NCBI GenBank assembly: GCA_963277665.1
Contig: OY728165.1
Location: 1,753,456,772 to 1,753,520,771 of the forward strand
DNA: 64,000 bases
Reading direction: 5' to 3'
Source of the DNA: Viscum album
Lineage: Eukaryota > Streptophyta > Magnoliopsida > Santalales > Viscaceae
The notes beneath the pieces are model-generated. The model saw nothing but the letters and a program-made list of their open reading frames with translations. It was not told the DNA's origin and made no database searches. A program made the position numbers and the translations under genes. Within the stretch, counting starts at the first letter, position 1; every line of letters begins with the position of its first letter. This document shows, piece after piece, positions 46,960 to 59,548 of the stretch.

Positions 46960-49900
46960 TACAGCCCAAACATGAATATTTTTTCATCCTTGAGTAAAAC
47001 AACATCCTCTAATTCCAAATGATCCAATCATTGGAAGGGTAGTTGTTAAATAATTATAACCATAAAACAACGTTACAATAGAATAATTTATTTCCAAACA
47101 TTAAACATAACATAAATTATGTGTCAAAATAATTATTCATTCATAAAATTAAATCAAAGGCCTTTTAAATATTTTACTTATACCATTATTATTTCCCTTA
47201 AATATCCTTTCCCATCATTATTAACATTAATGGAAAATATATCACTCATTGCTGAAGAACACTTAAGATGTAGTTATGATCAATCTCCAATACCTACACT
47301 CAATCCATAAGCTTATATGTTATCTCAATAACCACTTCTAAATTAATATACAAATATCATAAGGGATTTCATTATGGTTATAATGTCTCTGAGGTGAAAG
47401 ATGGTTGGATAATGATGTAAAAAAATATCATTCATGTAGATGAAAAAATAAGGGCCAATTTCATAGAATGCAATGTATGATATTCAAGCAAATATTATTA
47501 AATGTGATCATCATTTAACATATATTAACAGGGGGAATCCCACTTTTACTTAATATATTATCAATAAAGTTTCACATGTATATATAATAATGATAAAAAT
47601 CCATTTTTTGAATTCTTAATCTCTTTATTTATTAGTGGAATATGTGTCAGATAAGTGTGTTACTCATGGATTAACACCAACAAGAACATAAATCCAAATC
47701 ATAAAATTACTACCATCACTTAATGGTATGGTTATTATATTAAGGAGACTGTGTTTCTATCCATTAGTCATTACCAGGTGTCCCACAAGATTTTGTTTTT
47801 TCTTTTTTCATTTTCATTATATTTTTCAAAAAATTGTAGGATTAAATATATTAAAATTAAAAACTTAAGGAACATTTTCTGAAGAAAAACACATAGTAAC
47901 TAAACCACATTCATAATTTTGATATAAAGTTTTAGAAACTTCATGAATGTATGAAATTCACATTTTAAAACTCAAAGGAAAGATCATGCATTAATACCCA
48001 ATGAAATAGGGTATGAATGATAGATGGAATTTTAATGTGGCTTCATATTAATTAATTCTATGGACTGTATTGTTTTAGAAAGAATTATATGTATGATATA
48101 TCTTAAGGTAAAATGGTTTAAAATAAAAATAATTATTTGGAATATCATTTTTAATAGTTCTAAATCCACATGTTTATAAAAACTCAATAATTTTCTTATA
48201 GTGGCCCACATCCTGAGTTATCTCAAGAAACTTTTTTGTGAATTAAAATTTAAAAAATGGGTCAAAACCAACATGAGAATGGGAATTTAAATGAAGGATT
48301 ATAAATTCATGGAATAAATATTTATAATTGGAAAAATAAATTCAAATTTATAATAGTAAACATCCATGATTAAAAGTACATACATAATCACTTTTTTTAT
48401 AACTCAATATTGTAATATGAATGTTAATTTCGCAAATATATACCAATTTTTTTTATTGGAATGAAAATTAAAAAATTTCTAAAAATTATAGAAATATCAT
48501 ATAAGAGTGGATTTTTTCTAGGTTAGCTATAGGGGGAAATATTAAAATATAGGTTATCCATGGAATCCCACCCCACAATGGAACGAATTTAAATTCTCAA
48601 TGTTCAACAATAGTGAGGGGTGGGTGAAAATTTGGAAAGTATGTACCACATAATTAGGGCTCAAAAATGATTACGAGAAAACATGTTATCCTCTAAATTA
48701 TGTTTTTTTTCATGAATCCCTAAAATAGTTTATTTGTCATTAAATCACATTTCATGTGTTGATTCATCCTTTTATTAAAGATATTTATCTCATGGATTAG
48801 AATATATTGATATAAAAAATATTTTTTAAATGAAACTGATGATTCTATTCAATAAATTTTATAAAAAAGATGATCTTTTAACTCAACCACCAAGAGAAAT
48901 AATAAAACTAACATTAAACTCAAAAGATAATATAATTTATTGAATGCACTAACAACCAAGAATTCCCCCAAAATAACATTATTTTATGTATTTGATCTAT
49001 GAAATTTCCTCATATTTCCCATAATTAGAGTATAAAACAAATTTTAACAGTATTATTGGGAATTTATTTTGAATTATACTCTTCTAGGATGATTTTAACC
49101 ATTCTAGTATCTTCCAAATTCATCAAATTTAATGAAAAAACATCATTTCAATATATGACCTATTTTATATAGTTATATTCCCAACACTTCAAATTCCTTA
49201 TTCCCCTTAAAATATACAATGAATTTTTTAATATAAGTAATCTTCCCCCCAATTTAATGTGTGGAAGTATGTCTTTATCTTTCAAACTAGTTTGAGTGCA
49301 ACAGGTTTCCTCCCCACAATGTGTTTGATGTGATTTTAAATCAATATTTTCATAATTATGTAGGCTATATTCCTCTACCCATTAATATTATTCATTTTTC
49401 TTATCCTTATATTCTACAATAATTCTCTCAATTTCAAAAATATATATCAATATATAGGTTATATGATCGATTTTAGACTTTAAATAGTAGTGGAATTTGT
49501 TCTAGGTGTTTTAGGTACTTCCTTTTCTAATATTAAATTAAATTCACTAATGTGAAAATACTCCTGCCGTTTTCTTTGGGTACTTATCTAAAGTGGGTGT
49601 CTCTATTGATTTTCGCATGTGGAACCCTCATCCACATCATATTAGATATGTAATATATTTGTGGCTGTTCATCTTATTTATGTATGCGCATGAGAGAGTC
49701 ACATATTGTTCCATCTTCTAGAATGTCTACAAGTGAAAAAATTATTTCTAATTGTAATATTATATTTCCAGTTCATGAATGGTGTTTAATTTATCTAACA
49801 CCAATTTTCACTCCATGAGGAACTATTCAAAATTTTTGGGGTGTTACTTATCTTATTTCAATAATACATTAGTTCTTATGAATTATTCCACATTAAATAT

Positions 49901-52510
49901 GGAACTATTCTTTGTCAATAAATAATCCTATCTCTCATTCACCATTTCATTAATGTGTTCCACCATGGAATGATCTTCCCATTCCTACATGATCTAGAGT
50001 GATAACTATTTATCTTCCTCTTATTATTCTATCTCTTTTTTAAAATTAATTACTTTCTTTATCTTCCATCCTTATACATTCACTGAAGTAAGATATAAAA
50101 ATGATTGATTCAAGAGAGAATCTAGAAAATAACCATGTATAGAAAAGTTTTTATCCAACTCTTCTTATTATCTAATTTATATATCAGGTTTCTCATTAGT
50201 ATCCACATGGAATTTTATTACATTTTCTTTTTTTCAATGACTTGTTAGAGTGAATCCAAAAAATATTTAATTTATTTCTTTACATTATGAGAATTGAATT
50301 TAGGTTATCCTTATTTTTAATTCTATATCCAAGGTTCATTATGGTTGTTTTGAAATATGATAGGTTTCTCATATATGTATTAGTCAATGGAACACTAGTA
50401 TTAAAAAAAATATATCATTACTAGATGAGTAAATATCATTCCATCTCTTTATTTACTATTATTTACAGGGTGAATTGTGCGACATCACTGTCACTGACTC
50501 CTATTTATAGTTTTTATCATCAGTGTTGTGTCTATTTAATAATACATTGTGAAATACTTATGATAACACCATGATCCATTCTAGTTTGTAAATATTGGAA
50601 TAATTAAAAAAATTACAATATCATGATTTTAAATAAAAAATAATGAAAGGAAAGAGTTGACCTAATGAATCTTTTCATTGGCTATCACTAGTATCCATTG
50701 CATTTCTGATAGTATAGAAAAAAACATAACCATATCTAGAGTATTAAAAATTATATTTTGGTAATAAAAGTTTAGAATTTATATTGACCATAAGACTAAC
50801 ACACATATTATCATATAGAACAACATGACAGATAAGTTGATCAAATAAGAAATATGTTATAATACCAATGAACTATAAGTAATTAATAGGTCACAGAAAT
50901 ATATTCAAAAAATTTCAAAACTAGACAAATATATAATAAATTAAAATACCTAATCATAAAATAATATTTTCTATAAATAAAATATAATTAATATAGTTCT
51001 CACTTGGTGAAGGGAAAACAACCAGTTTCAAGGGATGATTCATCTTATTCTAGAATGATTAAACTCCACTAATAAAATTAATAAAATTAATATTCAAAAG
51101 ACTACTTGAATTATCTATATTAACTTAACGGAGAAAACTATAACTAAATAAAAGCACAAATCCATCTCTAAAGTTAATCTATAATCAAACTAGGTCCATT
51201 GAATTCTATCTGTGGAGTGAGAGATGAGGCTTAGTCGACTCTTTATCTCCCACCACCATCGAGCATATATAGTATCTTCCCTAATCAACATTGATCTCAC
51301 TCAGTTTTTCTATGTTAAAATACTATTTAATAAAAAATAATTAAATTTTAATTAGAATATTACACAAGAAAGATAATTAAAACTTTTCATACACAATCCC
51401 TTTAATCAAAACAACCATCATCTATGAATTCAACTGTTCATGATTGATGGTTCATCAGTCACAAATGAAATATGAATTTTATGTTTGGGAATAGTTAACT
51501 AAACTAAAAACAAATGTGATGATAAATAATGAAAAATTATTATAATTGGTTTCAATAATAAACACATGAATCCATGGTTACATAGTGGAAAACAAAAAAA
51601 GTCATATCTATGAAGCTTCATGATAGAGGATTCGGTCTGATTTTCACCAACCTCTATATAGCTAAAATTATTCTAGAATCTTCATTATCAATACCAAAGT
51701 GAAAATAACACCAATTTATATGTTTATTCATTTTAATATTCTCTCTCTATTTTGGGGAAACATCATCCAAAAAAATTCCTCATTCTTGAGGATTAATCTC
51801 CGTATAATTTTTTTTGAAATATCCTTTAAAAACAACATTTAAATACTATTTCCAACTATGTTAAAATATACAGAATATCCAACTCTTTAAATTTTAAAAT
51901 TTAACATATTTTCATCTTTAATGTTCTAAAATATCCCCCTTTAAAGTAATATAGTGCAATACACACTACTACGATGCATCTTAATGCTCACAACAAATTT
52001 GAAATATGGGGATATAAACTAATTTGGAACATCCTAATATCATAAAAAAACCTATATTAATCCCAAAAAATATCATACAAATTCTGGAATAATAGTTGTC
52101 TCAGATAATTTTTCAATATGACTAAAATACCTCTGTCATATCCCCCATAATGAAAAAATCATTTTTTTAAAAATAAGTACCACCACATCCTAGGATAACT
52201 CCTTCTACAAAACTATACAAATACATGAAGTCTATGAACCCTTCTGTGTAATAAACATTGCACAATAATCAACCAAACCCTTCACCAATATGTATCCTTT
52301 TGATATCAAAGTTAAGTAGACCATCCTAAGAAATAATAAATTCTTACATAATAGGCTCACATTCAAATACAATATTGTTTTCCATATTCCTCTACCTTCA
52401 GTATGACCTAATAACGTGACCATTATACTCCATAGGCAATGAAAAAATAATCTCCTCCTATACAAATGTCCTCTATGATATAGGATAAACCCTTAACTAT
52501 ATATGCTTCG

Positions 52511-52634
52511 TCATGAACATCCTGAATCATCTTCATTCTTCTCAAAATATTCTTCCTCTTTTGTTTGGGTGAATACCACCTTCAAAGCTTCATAGTCGTC
52601 TCCGTGATCAATCCCAAGATCTATAATGGCCTCT
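52511..52634 (-). pseudogene. Unrecognised minus-strand coding-like patch
   Basis: On the minus strand about 40 codons are open before TGA at 52511: EAIIDLGIDHGDDYEALKV, then TKEEEYFEKNEDDSGCS. It is acidic with a protein-like composition inside very AT-rich DNA. It resembles the acidic C-terminal part of an unidentified protein. No family is recognised. Confidence 0.25.
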
Positions 52635-52864
52635 ATAGTTTATCACTTTAATTTTCAAGTATTCATTCCATAACACCAAATATTACCAAGTTTTAAAATA
52701 GAGGACACATATTTTATGGTGTGATATTGGATGATGGAGTAATAGAACATGTGTTAATTTGAATTTTCCAAATATAGGGAGGAAGGTGCGACAACAAAAC
52801 TATGATGTCTTTTTGTGAAAATTATTAGTGCCTTGTATAGTTTTCATCCCATATCAAAGCTCTA

Positions 52865-53200
52865 CTAGGGAAGATTCCACTTACTAGTGAAATTCATAGG
52901 ACTGCATACGAAACTCAGTTTCCCAAAAAAACCCTTGCTCCAGCTTCCCTCAATGTATGTGGACCCACAAGCATGCAACACATACTTCTGTAGGGCTTCT
53001 ACCCCCACCCCTCTTTCACGGGGTAATCGCACAATGACAATTTCATGACCCCTATGGAATCCCATAAATGGTCTAATACACTATGCGGAGGCCTTCCCAT
53101 TGGTTTAGTCTTATTCTATTTGGGGAGGTTAAGTTGCATTCCCTTTCATCGATGGCCCTTATGGCGGGGTATAAAAACTTTTCCTCATCCCCTTCTCTAA
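52865..53200. other. Less AT-rich island with opposed open frames
   Basis: Base composition changes sharply (CCCCCACCCCTCTTTCACGG, GGAGGCCTTCCCATTGG). The minus strand is open for 66 codons (52865-53065: MGFHRGHEIVIVRLPRERG...) and the plus strand is open over much of the same interval. The island ends near ATGGCGGGGTATAAAAAC (53161), a possible TATA context. I cannot tell which strand, if either, was coding. Confidence 0.3.
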
Positions 53201-55634
53201 ATATGGATGAAAACAAGAATTCGAATAATTTTTTATATTAAATTTTTACGAATATAGTCCTTCTAATTTCACATAAAAATTCCATAATTATCTGTAAATT
53301 AAATTTACCCAAAATTTACACATTTTGTATAAAACAAAATTAATTAAAAAATAAAAATTCCATTCAATAGTAATATATATAAAAATCAAATTAACAAGAT
53401 CTAAAATTTTCATAAAATAAATTTACATTACAAGAAATTTTATCCCTATTGAAAATCACATTTTAATTCTAAAAAAGTAACATTTATCATAATTAAAACC
53501 ACTGATGTGATGTTTTGGATAAACTAATTCCTTATTTAATTGTAAATATTATTTTTTCATTCCAAAACTAATTTTGAAAATAAAGGATTCTGAAATCCTA
53601 TAATTATCCATAAATGTAAAAAGATTTTGAATAACAACCATTTTTTCGTAAATTTTGTATCCCATTTAATACTATAAGAATATATACCATCTAGTGATAT
53701 ATTATTTATTTTTTAAAATAAATCAAAAAATTTATATTGAGTGAATTACATGAAACATTGTGTTTTTTCATTACTGTTTATGACACGCTGCACCGAGCTT
53801 TAAAAAACCATGAAAATGTATTATGATAATCTAGAAATTACCTTATAGGGTATAAATTGTATTAAATAATTTATGAAAGATACATAAAAATTTCATACTC
53901 AATATAAATTTATTTATATATTATTTTTAAATAATCAACAAAATTTAACTAAAGTAATTATATTCATCAAAAAACGTTTTCTTTAAAAATTATTTTTATT
54001 TCTTTTCATGAAAAATATATAATAATTAACTTATAGAGGTTCTGGAAAATTTATTTGACAAAATGATTTTAATTTCTCAAATAATAATATCAAAATTATC
54101 TTATTGTGATATTTTTTGTTTTCTCAGAAATTATTGAATTTTCAATAATTATTGAAAAATAATTATATTTGTAAAATTATTATTAATTTTCAATAACATA
54201 ATATAATTAAATACCCAATTTTTTTAATCTAGAATAAATATTTAATAGAAATATTTAATCCACTTATTTAATTTCATATCAACTTTTAATTGGACTGTAG
54301 TATAAGTTTATCTTTTTAGTTTAAAAATGTTTTTTTTCTTTTGAAAACTATTTCATTATGTATAATGTTTTTCGGTTTTAATGATTTAAAAAATTTCCTA
54401 ATAAAGAAAGTTATAAATGAAATTTATATATCAATGGTCTGCAAATCTTAAATTATATTAATAATATGTTAATTATTAGGCATAGAGTAAATATAAAATC
54501 GTATTGTACATGAAAAAATACCATGCTCTAAGAGACATTTTTTCATTGAATCTATAGGTTTTATTTTAAATTTAGTTCTATCTAACTTTAGGAAATTAAT
54601 TTTTAAAAATAATGTTAAATTTTGAAATCATAATTAGAAATATATATTAGGGTTGATTTTTGAGTGTTTTATGAAAAGATTAATTTGTTTGATGAGTTGT
54701 AAAAATACTTAATATTAATTGAAAACATATTTTTTGTATAAGTTATTTATGAAGATAAATTATATTGTAAGTTCTTTTTACATTTAAATTAGTTCAATTA
54801 AATATATATTATTCCAATTATGGTGATTTTCATCAATTTAATTTTGAAATTATATATACAAATAATATAATGTTTTAAACATTTTCTCAATGAACACTCG
54901 CTTCCTCATCGGATCCATTAAATTAATTTTAAATTAACATTTCCCACACATATAAATTATGTTTAATATAACTTATTCCATATTTTAAATTATAATAATT
55001 TATATTATTTAACTATTTCAACATAAATTACGGTAAAAAATAATAGGGAAAAAAGAAAAATTATTTTTCATAGTTAAGGTAAAAATGGGTTTACCGAGGT
55101 GATAAACTAAATAGATAAATATTAAAATGGAATAAAAAATAGTTTAGAAATATTTAATTTAAATGTTTAGCATTTTTTATTTCTAATTATCAACAATAAT
55201 ACCTTTTTCACTTATTTCATGAGAAAAATGTTGGTACACATTTTATTTTCAAAAAATTACAAGTGTGCTACCCACCACACTAAAAAAAGGAGACCCATCT
55301 CATCTTCTATTCACACCTTAAAGCCTTTTTATTCGACCAATATGTACCAAAATAACTCCCCATAATCACTCCTTTTATAATATAATCCTTAGTAATCTAA
55401 TAAACTAAACTAGGAAGCCTTTTAGTTCAAACTAGAGGAGGTTACCTTAAGAAGAGGTAACGATCATAAGTGAGAGATTTTATTTTATATCTTCAAGAAC
55501 TTCCAATAATTATTGTTAAAAAATATATGAAAAAATAACCATAGTAATTTAAATATAAATAGATATATTTTTCTTTGTTTAATGACCTAAAACCATCTCA
55601 ACATTCATTAAATGGTTTACACAATTATCACTCA

Positions 55635-56240
55635 TGTGTACAAGAGAGATATTTCATTCGTGTTTCTATCACCACCTCTCATGGTTGTGTATTATGGTAG
55701 ATAATACATATCTCTGATATTTAAATATAAGTATCTCCCTTGATTCATTATATCCTGTATAACTTTTTTACTTTCCATTCTATATGGGATACGATAAAAT
55801 TAGCCAAGTGTTTTACGGATTACCACATCATGAAGCAATGTGATTCTTTCCCAGTAACACATTACATGAAAGATAATACAGATTAATTTAATAAATATAT
55901 ATGATATATATGAATTAATTATTGTAATAATGACATATATATAATTATTTAAACAGAATATATTATTTCCGTTCTTACCACTTCCCTCACTGAAATATGA
56001 CTATGTCATTCCTATACATAGGGACCACAACCTTCCCAAAATGATGCGACTGACTAACAGTCATAGATGAAAGGAATAATAATATTTAAAGAAATAATAT
56101 TTTATTTTTGAAATTATTATAATTTTTTGATTATTATATATTAATTACAACCTTTTCATAATGATATTTGGAAAATTGAATACTTACTTATATGTATATA
56201 CGATGTACTGTCTATACAATCGTAACATACTTCATTTCTC
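55635..56240 (+). repeat. Four decayed CpG-type motifs in 5' LTR D
   Basis: Related segments lie near 55635-55690 (ACTCATGTGTACAAGAG), 55805-55850 (TTTTACGGATTACCACATC), 55990-56045 (CTATACATAGGGACCAC) and 56195-56240 (TATATACGATGTACTGTC), about 190 bp apart. The last two are weak. Confidence 0.45.
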
Positions 56241-57975
56241 AAAAAAAACATTACACGTTTATAATTAAAATCATAATAAATTTATAAACATGAAAATTAT
56301 TTCATGATTATTAATAAATAAATTATGGATGTTTGATCAATGTTTGAGGACCGAAAATAACAAATCGAAACATATTTGAAATATAATGTAGTTATTACTA
56401 AAAGCATGACATTAACATGGAATTTTTATTAATCATTAATAAATTTCCATAAGTAAATAATTATTAGTATTATATATGTAATTTTGGGTTATTATTATTA
56501 TTATAATAAACATATATTTATTATATTAGTGGTTTAAACAAGTACTAATGAAGTGAAGACTTACGATAAGTGATTGTTGTCATACTATTTTACTTTTGTA
56601 AGACACATGCCATATTTTAAACCTCTTTATTTTATTTTGTGTATATGATTACTATTTATTTATTTTATTATTATTAAAATTATATACATAGTGATTTAAA
56701 TATCCATTTTTTGATCTATCTTTTTTGGGGTTTACATTTCAGTATTTATGAAAGTGGAAAGATAATTTTTTCTACATTTACCCTCTTTGAGACATATGTT
56801 CTTTTACACACTTTTATTCATATATGAGGTGTATATATAGAACACTTCACATGTAATATAATGAATTTATCTATCCTCATGAATTTTTTTTATTTAAAGT
56901 ATTTTTCTTTAGGGTTCTTATGTTTCATTATTTCCAATGTGGTAACATAATATTATAATATCATCCTTTATTGGGATAATTTATGAATATTTTTTCAATG
57001 ATAAAATAATATGATCCATATATCATGAATCTCATGAATTGTATTCTAATAAGATTATTCTTGATATTAGTTATTTCAGTTTACAATTATTTTTACATAA
57101 TATTATTCAAATTTCTTAATCAAATATGACTTTATTTATATCTTGGATCAAAATACTTTTTTTATCCAAAACCATATTTTCTGAAAATGTTTACGAAAAA
57201 CGTTTAACTATTATGTAATGATTTTGAAAATAAATTTTTATGCATGTTTATGTTTAAATTTTATTTTGGAAAAAAATATAAATTTCATTTTCCAAAAAAT
57301 GCCTGTTTGGGTTTTAAGGAAAATGTGAAAGGAATATATCCTTTAATGTGACAATCACAAAAAACATCATATTCTCAAGACCGTAATCTTATTTGAATAT
57401 TCCATTATATTATAACATTTTATTTTTAAGCAAAATAATTTCAATTTTATTGAGTTCATATTTTTAAAAAGTGATATTCAATGAAAAATTTATTTTGTCA
57501 TCAAATGTACTAATTGACCTTCCAAAATAATTCTATACTTCGATGAAATCATTTTATTCTACTTATGATTTAACTTGGATAATATCCAAGGATACCAATG
57601 TTGTTATTTCTATGAATATTTTATGTTTTGATGAAATTATATTTATTAATCCCATTTCCATTCAACGTGTAATAACAAAAGGAAATTTTTATGAAACCCA
57701 CTTCTTTTTATTGGTTATGTTATTTTAAAATGGTTTTGAAACTTGTATTTTTCTATAAGTCATGATATGATGAAATGTTTGTGAAACTAATTTCATTTCA
57801 TGGGCCATGATATGAGGAATATTTTATTATATTGTGGAACACATACTTATGATTTTAATTATGTGGTAGGTGTGACCTATATCTCCCTCAAATTCATTTT
57901 GTAATGACTTATATCTCATGATATTTACATGAAAAAATTGGGTTGTGAACCCTATTTGGTAAGGGAATTTTTCTT

Positions 57976-58068
57976 CTATGATGGTTGTGGGAGTGAGCCT
58001 AGACTACTATGATGGTTTCATGAGCGAACCCATTCTACCATGATTTCTATGGAAATGAGCCTTGACTA
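57976..58068 (+). repeat. 31-bp tandem array in LTR D
   Basis: Units start at 57976, 58007 and 58038, with a partial fourth at 58069, each 31 bp. Each begins C(T/C)ATGAT and contains a variant of ATGAGCC or GTGAGCC. It sits just 3' of the conserved GACCTATATCTCC block, as does the 24-bp array of the minus-strand LTRs. Confidence 0.75.
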
Positions 58069-58563
58069 GTATGGAAATGATTTTCTATGATTATGTTAAT
58101 GCCACACAATTATGTATTATGTAAATGTAAAGATATCATGACACATTTTATTGATTCCATTATGATTGATATCTTATGAAAATCCAATTTTTATTCCATG
58201 AATCAATATTATGATTGTAGATATGGAGGGTATGACTTTAAAATGTTACATTCAGGTTCTCATAAAGATAGGATCATTTAATGCTTATGTGTCACAGTTG
58301 TTTACCCCGACAGAGCATCTAATATCATACTTTATTTTTTTCCATTCTTTTGGAAATGAGTAATTGTTTATAAGTATGATCATTAAAGGGGGATATTATT
58401 ATTTGTGATTTTGAGTACTGGTCATTAATTAATTATAATTTTTTATTTCTAGTTTTACAAATTCACTAAACTATTACTTCCCTTCTAGGTTTTTTGTACT
58501 AAAATGAATATTAATATAAAAAATATATAATATCAATTTGTGATAATGTAGGGTTGAAATAGT

Positions 58564-58575
58564 TGGTATCAGAGG
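58564..58575 (+). promoter_or_regulatory. Primer-binding site of element D
   Basis: TGGTATCAGAGG matches the initiator Met-tRNA PBS of element C at 11 of 12 bases and follows the LTR end. Confidence 0.8.
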
Positions 58576-59352
58576 AATGTTTAGGGAAATCTTTTAAAAT
58601 AGGATGATTAAACATTAGTGTGATATTTAGGGGTATTTCTATGGATATGACTTGGTATATATCTACAGATACTTCTAAGGATGAGTTAAAAAATATGAAA
58701 ATTTTCCTAGGATTTTTGTAAATGATAGTGTGAGAGGTTTCTAAGAGGATATATATCTATCTGGATAGAACAAGTACATGTCACTCTAGAATAGAGGTAA
58801 TTATGGGTAATAAATCTAAAAAAGGTTTTTTTATCTAGGATTGATAGTCACCTATTGCATAAAAGTGGTTCTTCATACATACAAGGTTTGGAACTCCTAG
58901 GGGATATAATTTAAAATCTAAAAAACAACTATTAAACACCTTGAAGGATTTAAATAGATTTTGACTAGGAATGGAATAGGATAAACCTAATTTGAAATAT
59001 ATTATAAAGAAGGTTTCATGATTTAGACATCCTATTAGGTATTCTTTTAGTATTTTTTTTGTTTTTCACAATGATTATCATTATTCACACTATGAATTTT
59101 TTATTTTAGTTAATATCGATATTTAGAAGGAAATGGGATAACATTGAATGTGACAGTCAATTTTGTTAATGAGAATCCAAATGGATCGATGAATAGAGTA
59201 AATGATGTTGTGATTATAAATATTTTTCTATAACTATATATGATTAACAACATGCACATTAAAAAAATATAAGATTGAAAAAATAAGATAATGACAGAGT
59301 ATGAGATAGTTATAGTAATAGTGAATGGAGGAAAGAGGATTAAATTTCTTAT

Positions 59353-59548
59353 ATGTTGAGAATGAGGGAATAATCACTCAAGGGATCATTTTAGAGGGAT
59401 GGGTGTAGAAAATTAGGATAGAAACAAGTAATTATATAAAAAATTAAATTTTTATTAATGTATTGAATCAGAATAACGGTCTCCCTAATATATAATTTAT
59501 GGATTCATGTTTCAAATGTGGAAATATAGTAATTATGAAAATCGATGT
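59353..59548 (+). pseudogene. gag: gag zinc-knuckle region of element D
   Basis: The first knuckle reads C-stop-E-stop-GNNHSRDHF (59353-59391), recoverable as a C-x-E-C-G-N-N-H cluster with Cys codons turned to TGA. The second reads CFKCGN, then, after a frame change, YENRCLEM (59508-59560). Spacing and order match the two clusters at 39390-39600 in element C. Confidence 0.55.

Larger units (their letters stand above)
46960..53691. other. Unassigned AT-rich stretch between elements C and D
   Basis: No gene, LTR terminus or RT motif is recognised over 6.7 kb. Open stretches are short and featureless (for example 47119-47310 plus, 52232-52465 minus). The only distinct parts are a minus-strand coding-like patch (52511-52634) and a less AT-rich island (52865-53200), listed separately. 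The rest may be older transposon DNA decayed beyond recognition. Confidence 0.4.
55457..58351 (+). other. Intron-equivalent in 5' LTR D, acceptor decayed
   Basis: The donor CTTAAGAAGAG|GTAACG is intact. At the acceptor position the pyrimidine tract TTATTTTTTTCCATTC remains, but AG has been lost where the full-length element has CCCCAG. Confidence 0.4.
53692..58557 (+). repeat. 5' LTR of element D (about 4.9 kb)
   Basis: The first 300 bases align with the start of the 3' LTR at 60995 (shared ACATGAAACA.TGTGTTT at 53749 and 61059). The LTR contains the donor AAGAAGAG|GTAAC (55456/55457), four CpG-type motifs, the GACCTATATCTCCCTCAAAT block (near 57873), a 31-bp array and a decayed acceptor near 58350. 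It ends at the PBS. The left end is approximate and its TG start has mutated. Confidence 0.7.
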
